From assembly GCA_002363095.1 (NCBI GenBank), contig DEWC01000073.1, positions 1 through 20,794 of the forward strand: 20,794 bases of DNA, given 5' to 3'. Under the pieces are notes generated by a model that saw nothing but the letters and a program-made list of their open reading frames with translations, had not been told where the DNA came from and did not search any database. This document shows positions 15,068-20,794 of the stretch, in pieces (position 1 is the first letter of the stretch; each line of letters opens with the position of its first letter). The position numbers and the translations under genes were made by a program. This stretch comes from Ruminococcaceae bacterium UBA3220 (lineage in GTDB: Bacteria; Bacillota; Clostridia; Oscillospirales; Acutalibacteraceae).

Positions 15068-15799
15068 TTATATGTTCGGCTCAAACGCCGGCATAGGTTT
15101 AAGCTTAAATTCGTTTAGTTTGTTAAGACGGTCTATCTTTTCCTTCTTTTCGGGCTGCGGCTCTATCCCTTCACGGATATAGCGGTCAAGCTCGGCATAG
15201 GTAAAGCCCAGATTCTCCTCATCGGTCTTTCCGCAAAGACCGTCAATCGGCACTTTATCAACAAGTATATCGGGAAGCCCTAAGAGTCGGCCTATCGCCT
15301 TCATCTCCTGAACGGTCAAATGAGAGCAGGGAGAAAAATCACCTGCGCCGTCGCCGTACCTTGTGGCATATCCCACATAATCCTCCGAAAGGTTGCAGGT
15401 GTTTGCCACCCTGCCGTTATGACTTTGCGACACGGCATAAAGGGCCGACATCCTTAACCTCGGCGCCAAATTTTCACGGCTCTGTTTTGAAAGTTCAAAG
15501 GGGATATTTTTCACAATACCGTCAAACGCGTCCTTTATATTAACGGTATAATTGCGAATTCCGAGATGATTTACAAGCAGTTTCGCCATATCGATATCCG
15601 CCTGTTCTCCGTTCGGCATAAGAACGCCTATTACCCGCTCTTTGCCGAGCGCCTCAACGCACAGCGCGGCAACGATTGAACTGTCCTTCCCGCCGGATAT
15701 TCCGACAACCGCGTTACAGCCGTCCCCGTTTTCGGCAAAGAATTCCCTTATCCAGCAGACGCATTCATCCTTTATTCTTTGAGCATCAAAACTATACAT
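15068..15799 (-). CDS. nadE: Ammonia-dependent NAD+ synthetase
   Basis: It amidates nicotinate adenine dinucleotide to NAD+ with ATP and ammonia. The 243-residue protein has the N-type ATP pyrophosphatase P-loop SGGKDSS (35-41), then NLSEDYVGYATRYGDGAGDF (137-156) and DGLCGKTDEENLGFTYAELD (186-205). It has no glutaminase domain, so it uses free ammonia or a separate donor. The start is the ATG at 15799 with GGAGA 6 bases upstream; an upstream TTG at 15817 would place the ribosome site inside the gene. It is the first gene of the NAD operon. The middle enzyme, NadD, is not in the window. Confidence 0.95.
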   Translation of the reverse strand: MYSFDAQRIKDECVCWIREFFAENGDGCNAVVGISGGKDSSIVAALCVEALGKERVIGVLMPNGEQADIDMAKLLVNHLGIRNYTVNIKDAFDGIVKNIPFELSKQSRENLAPRLRMSALYAVSQSHNGRVANTCNLSEDYVGYATRYGDGAGDFSPCSHLTVQEMKAIGRLLGLPDILVDKVPIDGLCGKTDEENLGFTYAELDRYIREGIEPQPEKKEKIDRLNKLNEFKLKPMPAFEPNI

Positions 15800-15837
15800 A
15801 TCTTTTCTCCGAAACAAATCTTTTAGTGTTTTCCATA

Positions 15838-15866
15838 ATTATACAACATTTATTGTGAAAATTCAA
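15838..15866 (-). promoter_or_regulatory. Promoter of the nadE-pncB operon
   Basis: TTGAAT (-35), 17-base spacer, TATAAT (-10), giving a leader of about 32 bases. I see no NrtR or NiaR-type site that I can support. Confidence 0.65.
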
Positions 15867-15929
15867 TGCGAAGCCGTGATAACCTTCACAAATTCTTAAA
15901 TTGACAAAAACAAAATAAAAGATTGCAAA

Positions 15930-15957
15930 AAATCCTTGCCGAAAATGGCAAGGATTT
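15930..15957 (-). terminator. Terminator of the VanZ-like/DUF4352-like operon
   Basis: Perfect 11-base stem AAATCCTTGCC / GGCAAGGATTT with a 6-base loop, 23 bases past the stop. On the minus strand it is followed by TTTGC. Confidence 0.85.
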
Positions 15958-15980
15958 TTACTGTATCAGTAATTATACAA

Positions 15981-16505
15981 TCAAAGTTTTACTATGAAAT
16001 ATGCCTTTTTATCCGTCCAGAAAGAGGTTTCGTATTCAACTTCAATATCTGAAGCGCTAACCGGCACTTCATAGTAAACATATCCCGAAATCTTTCTTCC
16101 TGAGGAAAGTTTATCGAATGAAAGAGTGTCGTCGCCGTAAATTGACATATCGCATTTCTCACCATCAGCATAGCACTCAAAATCGGTCATACCAATATAC
16201 TGATCGGATTTGGTTTCATTAGAAATGGTAAAATGCAGGCGGATAAACTGTTTACCATCGCCCGGTTGGATAAACTGATTTGAGGATGTCCATTTTTCAG
16301 CGCTGTCGTAGGTAATTTTAAAGTCGTTCGCATTAAGTGTTTCGCCAATGTTTATTTCGGTTCTTTCATCAGCAGAAGCCGCTTTTGTCGATTTAGAACC
16401 GTCCTTTTCTACCGTCGTAGAATCGCTATCGCCACTTCCCAGCGCAAAAACCGCAAATACCAAAAGTAACGCAACAGTAAGAATGAGTGATAATGATTTT
16501 TTCAT
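15981..16505 (-). CDS. Secreted DUF4352-like protein
   Basis: The 174-residue product has an N-terminal signal peptide (MKKSLSLILTVALLLVFAVF), no lipobox Cys, a low-complexity Ser/Thr/Lys linker (about 25-48), and a compact beta domain (about 50-174) with INIGETLNANDFKITY, KQFIRLHFTISNETKSDQYI and a closing VEYETSFWTDKKAYFIVKL. This matches the immunoglobulin-like DUF4352 pattern found in many exported clostridial proteins of unknown role. The ribosome site AGGAG is 6 bases before the ATG. Its start overlaps the stop of the VanZ-like gene (ATGA), so the two are translationally coupled. The function is unknown; interaction with the membrane partner is inferred. Confidence 0.75.
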   Translation of the reverse strand: MKKSLSLILTVALLLVFAVFALGSGDSDSTTVEKDGSKSTKAASADERTEINIGETLNANDFKITYDSAEKWTSSNQFIQPGDGKQFIRLHFTISNETKSDQYIGMTDFECYADGEKCDMSIYGDDTLSFDKLSSGRKISGYVYYEVPVSASDIEVEYETSFWTDKKAYFIVKL

Positions 16506-16906
16506 GATTTTCTCCTTTTAGTTTTGTTATATATGCAAAGAGCCGTTATTGAAGCGACTCCGTATGCCAAACAGTCAAAAAAATCTGCTGTTCCCGAAAG
16601 AAATCCTTTATATTGCAAATATTCCCATATACATCCGTAGACTACACCGACCAAAGAATATATCGGAGCCCTTTTAAAAGAAGGAAGATAAATACAAAAC
16701 AACGAAAAACAAAGGGCATAACACCATAAAAAATCCGGCAAATAAAATCTAATGATACTATCCCCCGGAAAAGAAATATTTGCCAGAACAGCGTTTCCGG
16801 GCACCCACGCCAAAAGAATGACCGACATTCTGAAAAGATAGTATATTGTTATTCCGAGAACAAGTGATATAACGGCATGAATTGCAAGTGTTTTTCGTAA
16901 ATCCAT
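16502..16906 (-). CDS. Small VanZ-like four-helix membrane protein, leaderless
   Basis: The 134-residue protein has about four membrane helices (about 8-26, 56-75, 80-97, 108-126) and a basic C-terminus (TKRRKS). The segments YLPDFLWCYALCFSL and IWEYLQYKGFLSGTADFFDCL carry the spaced Asp, Glu, Gln, Asp and Asp seen in VanZ-like proteins (E..Q......G..D..D). VanZ gives low-level teicoplanin resistance; most relatives have no known role. No ribosome site precedes the ATG; instead TATAAT ends 7 bases before it, so the mRNA should begin at the start codon. It overlaps the next gene by 4 bases. The family match is moderate and no function is assigned. Confidence 0.72.
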   Translation of the reverse strand: MDLRKTLAIHAVISLVLGITIYYLFRMSVILLAWVPGNAVLANISFPGDSIIRFYLPDFLWCYALCFSLFCIYLPSFKRAPIYSLVGVVYGCIWEYLQYKGFLSGTADFFDCLAYGVASITALCIYNKTKRRKS

Positions 16907-16912
16907 AGTAGC

Positions 16913-16941
16913 ATTATAGTCATAATTATGACTATTGTCAA
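16913..16941 (-). promoter_or_regulatory. Perfect-consensus promoter of the VanZ-like operon
   Basis: TTGACA, 17-base spacer, TATAAT: all 12 consensus bases are present. The spacer is almost filled by the palindrome at 16916-16935, so the strong promoter is probably held down by a repressor. Confidence 0.88.
16916..16935. promoter_or_regulatory. 20-bp perfect palindrome, likely operator for the divergent HTH protein
   Basis: Core TAGTCATAA / TTATGACTA with one more pair outside, no spacer and no mismatch. It overlaps the leftward -10, fills the spacer, and touches the first base of the rightward -35. One bound dimer would control both directions. Confidence 0.75.
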
Positions 16942-16963
16942 GTGTTTTCCGACAATTTATTCT
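16935..16963 (+). promoter_or_regulatory. Promoter of the divergent HTH gene
   Basis: TTGTCA (-35), 17-base spacer, TATTCT (-10). Its -35 overlaps the leftward -35 by five bases on the opposite strand, so the two promoters exclude each other. A 5' leader of about 15 bases is predicted. Confidence 0.6.
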
Positions 16964-16984
16964 TAAAATGGTGATAATAGTAAT

Positions 16985-17185
16985 ATGATTAGTTATGAGC
17001 CGTTTTGGAACACCTTAAAGAAAAAAGGTATTTCCACCTATACTTTGATAAACAAGCATCATATTAGCAGTGCAACCATCGCCAGAATGAAAAGTGGCGG
17101 CGGTATCAGCACTATGAAAATCGATGATTTTTGCAGAATTCTCCAATGCAAAACCGAGGATATAATAGAGTATATTCCCGATTAA
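16985..17185 (+). CDS. Small Xre/Cro-type helix-turn-helix regulator
   Basis: This is a 66-residue, single-domain DNA-binding protein and the only complete plus-strand gene in the window. The sequence FWNTLKKKGISTYTLINKHHISSATIARMKSGGGISTMKIDDFCRIL has the five-helix Xre/Cro layout, with the recognition helix near ISSATIARMKSG (27-38). The end, LQCKTEDIIEYIPD, is typical of YozG-type small regulators. It has no ligand or dimer domain, so it likely binds a palindrome as a dimer. A GGTGA ribosome site lies 9-10 bases before the ATG. It is divergent from the VanZ-like operon and shares its control region, so it probably represses that operon and itself. Confidence 0.87.
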   Translation: MISYEPFWNTLKKKGISTYTLINKHHISSATIARMKSGGGISTMKIDDFCRILQCKTEDIIEYIPD

Positions 17186-17200
17186 CTGCAATAAAACTTA

Positions 17201-17231
17201 ATGCCTCCCTGTCATATCGACAGAGAGGCAT
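17201..17231 (+). terminator. Terminator of the HTH gene
   Basis: Thirteen-base arms ATGCCTCCCTGTC / GACAGAGAGGCAT with one C-A mismatch and a 5-base loop, 15 bases past the stop, followed by TTTCCTTTTTT. It also lies 29 bases past the convergent dehydrogenase stop and may serve both genes. Confidence 0.82.
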
Positions 17232-17260
17232 TTCCTTTTTTAGTAATATCTTCAATGATC

Positions 17261-18433
17261 TTATTCAGCCCTTAAATAAATCCTTTGAACCTCTTCGGCG
17301 CCTAAGGGTCTTATGCGGGAAAGTTTAAGGGTGTCGTTCATAGTGGCGTCAAGGGATAATGCCCGTATATCCTCATCGGTAGGATAAATATTCATATCCG
17401 AAAGGCTTGTGGGCATACCGATAAGGCGGAAGTATTCCATTGTCCTTATTATACCCTCTTTTGCGGTTTTTTCGGGTGTTAGTTCCTTTACTGCCCATAC
17501 CTTTTCGGCAAAACGGCAAAAACGGGGCAGACAGTCGGCATATAATTCCTCCGCCCATGCTCCCCAAACAGCGGCAAGTGACGCGCCGTGGGTAACGCCA
17601 TACTTTGCAGAAAGGGCATGCCCTAATTTATGCACCGAAAAGTCCTTTCCCCTTCCGCATTCGGTGAGGTTATTGTGAGAAAGGCTTGAAGCCCAGAAAA
17701 TCTCAGACATAGCGTCATAGTCGTTCGGATTTTCAATTATCTTTTTGCCGTTTTTGATAACCGTTCTTAAAAGTCCCTCTGCAATTTCGTCGGTTAGTTC
17801 GGCTTTAATATCGGGTATAAAATACCGCTCCATGGTATGCATCATAATATCGGTAACACCTGCGGCGAGTTGGTACTTAGGAACGGTTGCGCCTAATTCG
17901 GGATTTACTATCGCAAATTTACAGCGGTTAAATTCGGTATTTATCCCCGCCTTTTTTCCGATTTCCTCATTGGTAAGCACCGCAGAATCGCTCATTTCAC
18001 TTCCTGCCGCCGGCATTGTAAGAACGGCGCCTACCGGCAATGAACGGACAAGCGGCGCTTTTTTTGTCCAGATATCCCAAAGCGGTATATCGGGGTTTGC
18101 CGTGCCGTGGGCAATTGCCTTTGCCGTGTCAATAGCGCTTCCGCCTCCTATACCGATAATAATATCGGCACCGTATTCGACCGCTTTTTTTACCCCTTCC
18201 TCTGCATGGGCAAGCGTAGGATTGGGGTTTGCTCCCCCGAACAAACAGTATTCTACGCCTGCGCCGTTAAGCGACTTTGTAACCTGCGATATAAGCCCGC
18301 TTTTTACGGCGCTCGCCTTACCGTAAACGAGAAAAGCCCTTTTGCCGAATTTTGCGGCACATTCGCCTGTCTTTTCAACAGACTGTCTGCCGAAAATCAC
18401 CTCGGTAGGAATAAAAAATCTGAAATCATTCAT
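17261..18433 (-). CDS. Second iron-containing alcohol dehydrogenase
   Basis: A 390-residue group III alcohol dehydrogenase, clearly divergent from the one at 6508-7674. It has LVYGKASAVKSGL in place of the YGGGS loop, then cofactor-binding GIGGGSAIDTAKA (about 94-106) and TMPAAGSEMSDSAVLT. The metal ligands are D195 and H199 (GVTDIMMHTMERY), H268 (VHKLGHAL) and H282 (GVTHGASLA). It would reduce an aldehyde or oxidise an alcohol with NAD(P)H. The ATG at 18433 has AAGGTG 6 bases upstream; an in-frame GTG at 18442 is part of that site. It is a single-gene transcript with its own promoter and a leader of about 90 bases. The family is firm; the substrate is unknown. Confidence 0.92.
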   Translation of the reverse strand: MNDFRFFIPTEVIFGRQSVEKTGECAAKFGKRAFLVYGKASAVKSGLISQVTKSLNGAGVEYCLFGGANPNPTLAHAEEGVKKAVEYGADIIIGIGGGSAIDTAKAIAHGTANPDIPLWDIWTKKAPLVRSLPVGAVLTMPAAGSEMSDSAVLTNEEIGKKAGINTEFNRCKFAIVNPELGATVPKYQLAAGVTDIMMHTMERYFIPDIKAELTDEIAEGLLRTVIKNGKKIIENPNDYDAMSEIFWASSLSHNNLTECGRGKDFSVHKLGHALSAKYGVTHGASLAAVWGAWAEELYADCLPRFCRFAEKVWAVKELTPEKTAKEGIIRTMEYFRLIGMPTSLSDMNIYPTDEDIRALSLDATMNDTLKLSRIRPLGAEEVQRIYLRAE

Positions 18434-18528
18434 AATAATCACCTTTTTTAAGACGCAAAAACAATAAAAGCGGTAGTCTTTATAATTATCCGCGCGCTTA
18501 CACTCATTTTTTATTTTTCTTGACGAAA

Positions 18529-18557
18529 ATTATATCATAACCGCCCCGAAAAATCAA
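18529..18557 (-). promoter_or_regulatory. Promoter of the second alcohol dehydrogenase
   Basis: TTGATT (-35), 17-base spacer, TATAAT (-10) with an extended TGA. The leader of about 90 bases contains a short AAGAC/GTCTT pairing near the ribosome site but no riboswitch that I recognise. Confidence 0.65.
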
Positions 18558-18573
18558 TTTATGCGAAAACGAG

Positions 18574-18608
18574 CACCGTCCCATGACCCGAAAAGCCATA
18601 GGGCGGTG
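18574..18608 (-). terminator. Terminator of the EF-G-like gene
   Basis: Twelve-base arms CACCGTCCCATG / CATAGGGCGGTG with one mismatch and one wobble, an 11-base loop, 15 bases past the stop. The minus strand continues CTCGTTTTCGC, a weak T-run, so efficiency is uncertain. Confidence 0.6.
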
Positions 18609-18623
18609 TTTATAAACATCTTT

Positions 18624-20657
18624 TTACTGCTCGACATTCGCCTCGGCGATTATTTTTTCGGCGATGTTTGAGGGAACATCCTCATACCTTGTAAAGTCGA
18701 GGTCAAACTCGGCGCTGCCGCCGGTTATCGAGCGCATGGCGGTCGAGAAATCCGCCATTTCAGCCATAGGCACTTCGCCGACAACCTCCTGCATCTTATT
18801 CGGCATCGGATTCATACCGATAATTCTGCCGCGACGCTTGTTGATATCACCTATAATGTCGCCCAGAACATCGTCGCTTACTACGACCTTTAATGTACCT
18901 ATCGGCTCCATAAGAACGGGATTGGCGTTGGAAATACCTTCTTTGAAAGCAATTGAAGCCGCCATTTTAAACGCCATTTCCGATGAGTCTACCGGATGAT
19001 ATGAGCCGTCATAAAGAGTAGCCTTAATGCCCACCATCGGGTAACCGGCGAGAACACCCTTTGCGGTGCAGTCTTTAAGACCCTTTTCAACCGCCGGGAA
19101 GAAGTTTTTCGGAACGGCTCCGCCGAATACCTTTTCTTCGAATACAAGTTCCTCGCTGTCGCAAGGCTCAAACTCAATCCAAACATCGCCGAACTGACCG
19201 TGTCCGCCCGACTGCTTTTTATGCCTGCCTTGCGCCTTCACGGATTTCCTTATGGTTTCCCTGTATGCTATCTTGGGCTCTTTAAGCACAACCTCGGTGC
19301 CGAATTTGGATTTAAGCCTTGACACTATCAAATCAAGATGCTGTTCGCCTAAGGTGTATAAAACCTGCTCTTTTGTTTCCTTATCGGAATAAAGTTTAAT
19401 GGTCGGGTCTTCCTCCATAAGCCTTGCAAGACCGCTGTTAACCTTTTCGTCGTCGCCCTTATTCTTCGGGAAAATCGCCGTTTTAAGAGTCGGCTTCGGG
19501 AAAACGGCGGGCATAACTTCTATTTTGCCGCTTTGCGACAGTGTATCGCCGGTGGAAACATCGCCGAGCTTTGAAACACAACCGATATCACCGCAGGTTA
19601 TTTCGCCGGCGTCCTCCTGCTTTCCGCCTTTAAGCCACATAACCTTTGTTATTCTTTCTTCACCGCCGGTTCTCGGGTTTTTAAGTTTCATATCAGATTT
19701 AACGCTGCCCGAAACGACCTTGAAATAGGACAGTTTTCCGACAAACGGGTCGGCAACCGTCTTGAAAACATATATGGCGGTTTCGTCAGACACGGGCGAA
19801 CTGCCTTCGGCAAGTTTTGTTTCGCACTCGTTTGCGCTCGGGAACAAATCAACAATTCCTTCGGCAAGAATCGAAATGCCGTCTCCATTTTGCTGGACGC
19901 CGCAGAATACGGGGCAGATATCGCCGGATAAAATGCCCGATTTCAGCCCTTTCTTTATCTCGTCAACGGTGAACTCCTCGCCACCGAAATACTTTTCCAT
20001 AAGCGCATCGTCGGTTGAGGCAACCGCTTCGAGAAGCATATTTCTCATCTGGGTTATCTCTTCGGTTGAGGGCATTGCCGCTTCGGCCTTATCAAACTTA
20101 TTAAATGAATAAGCCTTATTCTCAATCAGATTGACATAGCATTTGACGCTTTCTTCCTCAATATACGGCACAACAACAGGACAAATGACCGAGCCGTAGT
20201 TTGCAACCAAAGAGGAAATTACACGGTAAAAATGCGCGTGGGAAGAATCCAGCTTTCCTACGAAAAATCCTACCGCTTTGCCGAGTTCCCTCGCCTTATC
20301 GTACGCCTGCTTAGCGCCGATGGTAATTCCCGACTTACCGGAAACTGTTACGATTACCGAATCGGCGGCGCTTAGCGCCTCTTTAACGCCTCCCGCAAAA
20401 TCAAAGAGTCCCGGAGCGTCTATAAGATTTAGCTTGTAATCATTGAGTTCAAGCGCAAAAACCGAGGTCTGAACCGAGCAACCTCTTTTTTTCTCCTCGG
20501 GGTCAAAATCCATTACCGCCGTGCCTTCGGATGTGTTACCGATACGGTCGGCGGCTTTGCCGAAACAGATAATCGAATCGGCAAGTGTTGTTTTTCCCGA
20601 GTTGCTGTGCCCTAAAAAGGCAACATTTTTTATTTTTTCACCTGAGTATTGTTTCAT
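18624..20657 (-). CDS. EF-G-like translational GTPase paralog
   Basis: The 677-residue protein has the EF-G domain order: GTPase domain (1-260), domain II (about 290-370), domain III (about 385-460), domain IV (about 465-585) and domain V (about 590-670, with the RRGRIIGM motif). It belongs to the EF-G-like (FusA2-type) group of Clostridia. G1 is GHSNSGKT (16-23). G3 is DAPGL (80-84), where EF-G has DTPGH, so the catalytic His position is Leu. G4 is GKLD (134-137) instead of NKxD. Domain IV keeps GRHKKQSGGHGQFGDVWIEF. The changes suggest slow or altered GTP use and a role other than routine translocation; this is inference. The ribosome site AAGGAG lies about 10 bases before the ATG. It stands alone and is not beside rpsL/rpsG/tuf genes, as true fusA usually is. 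Confidence 0.88.
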   Translation of the reverse strand: MKQYSGEKIKNVAFLGHSNSGKTTLADSIICFGKAADRIGNTSEGTAVMDFDPEEKKRGCSVQTSVFALELNDYKLNLIDAPGLFDFAGGVKEALSAADSVIVTVSGKSGITIGAKQAYDKARELGKAVGFFVGKLDSSHAHFYRVISSLVANYGSVICPVVVPYIEEESVKCYVNLIENKAYSFNKFDKAEAAMPSTEEITQMRNMLLEAVASTDDALMEKYFGGEEFTVDEIKKGLKSGILSGDICPVFCGVQQNGDGISILAEGIVDLFPSANECETKLAEGSSPVSDETAIYVFKTVADPFVGKLSYFKVVSGSVKSDMKLKNPRTGGEERITKVMWLKGGKQEDAGEITCGDIGCVSKLGDVSTGDTLSQSGKIEVMPAVFPKPTLKTAIFPKNKGDDEKVNSGLARLMEEDPTIKLYSDKETKEQVLYTLGEQHLDLIVSRLKSKFGTEVVLKEPKIAYRETIRKSVKAQGRHKKQSGGHGQFGDVWIEFEPCDSEELVFEEKVFGGAVPKNFFPAVEKGLKDCTAKGVLAGYPMVGIKATLYDGSYHPVDSSEMAFKMAASIAFKEGISNANPVLMEPIGTLKVVVSDDVLGDIIGDINKRRGRIIGMNPMPNKMQEVVGEVPMAEMADFSTAMRSITGGSAEFDLDFTRYEDVPSNIAEKIIAEANVEQ

Positions 20658-20704
20658 TTTTTCTTCTCTCCTTAGTTTAGGTGTTAAAATTTACCATTGA
20701 AAGT

Positions 20705-20733
20705 ATTGTAACATATATTTTCGGCAAATACAA
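20705..20733 (-). promoter_or_regulatory. Promoter of the EF-G-like gene
   Basis: TTGTAT (-35, weak), 17-base spacer, TACAAT (-10) with an extended TGT. The leader is about 40 bases. The remaining bases to the window edge hold no gene that I can support. Confidence 0.55.
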
Positions 20734-20794
20734 CTAATTTTATTAAAAAAAAGTAAATTTTTTATGAATTTGCAACAAACAGCCGCGGTTGTTC

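Noticed and set aside
17745..18326. Plus-strand open frame of 193 codons opposite the second alcohol dehydrogenase
   Set aside because: It lies wholly within a gene with intact catalytic motifs on the other strand, has no ribosome site, and its composition (Ser/Pro/Ile-rich) is what the antisense of this codon use produces.
18443..18523. Possible riboswitch in the roughly 90-base leader of the second dehydrogenase
   Set aside because: Only a short AAGAC/GTCTT pairing is visible and no known riboswitch core could be matched.
20750..20794. CCGCGG-centred palindrome at the right edge (AACAACCGCGGCTGTT)
   Set aside because: Imperfect and cut off by the window edge; it could be the end of a hairpin for the next gene, but it cannot be judged here.

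Overview
The window looks like a chromosomal segment of a low-to-mid GC Gram-positive anaerobe, most likely a gut-type Clostridia/Oscillospirales bacterium. Support comes from strong GGAGG-type ribosome sites, SigA-like promoters, many U-tract hairpin terminators and the gene families present (iron-dependent alcohol dehydrogenases, a YdjG/YdjH/YdjI-like trio, an LXXG heptad-repeat protein, an EF-G paralog). This placement is inferred from gene content, not from a marker gene. Nearly everything is on the minus strand. The plus strand carries only the tail of a gene entering from the left and one 66-residue helix-turn-helix gene. I see no rRNA, tRNA, insertion sequence, prophage or CRISPR array.

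Layout from left to right: the end of a plus-strand gene and its terminator (3-120); a sirtuin deacetylase (137-880); a gap holding an orphan Cys-rich reading frame (980-1093); a three-gene membrane-stress-like operon in the same order as Bacillus subtilis ydjG-ydjH-ydjI but without pspA (1173-4290); a flavin/PNPOx-fold protein followed by a membrane SpoIIE-type PP2C phosphatase (4448-6310); a CDF metal exporter followed by an iron-type alcohol dehydrogenase (6508-8821); an MMPL/RND exporter followed by an LXXG-repeat secreted protein, under a promoter buried in a near-perfect palindrome (8946-13180); a TetR regulator, nicotinate phosphoribosyltransferase and NAD synthase (13224-15799), which form an NAD salvage operon with the TetR gene at its end.

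Next comes a small divergent locus (15981-17185): a VanZ-like membrane protein and a secreted DUF4352-like protein face a tiny Xre-type regulator. Between them is a perfect 20-bp palindrome and two promoters that share the same -35 bases. The leftward promoter matches consensus perfectly and is placed so that the mRNA would start at the ATG (leaderless). The window ends with a second iron-type alcohol dehydrogenase (17261-18433) and an EF-G-like GTPase with altered G3/G4 motifs (18624-20657).

The best candidates for something undescribed are the divergent HTH/VanZ-like/DUF4352-like locus and the palindrome-controlled MMPL-LXXG exporter whose regulator sits in the NAD operon. Start codons were chosen by ribosome-site spacing, which shortens several genes relative to the longest open frame.
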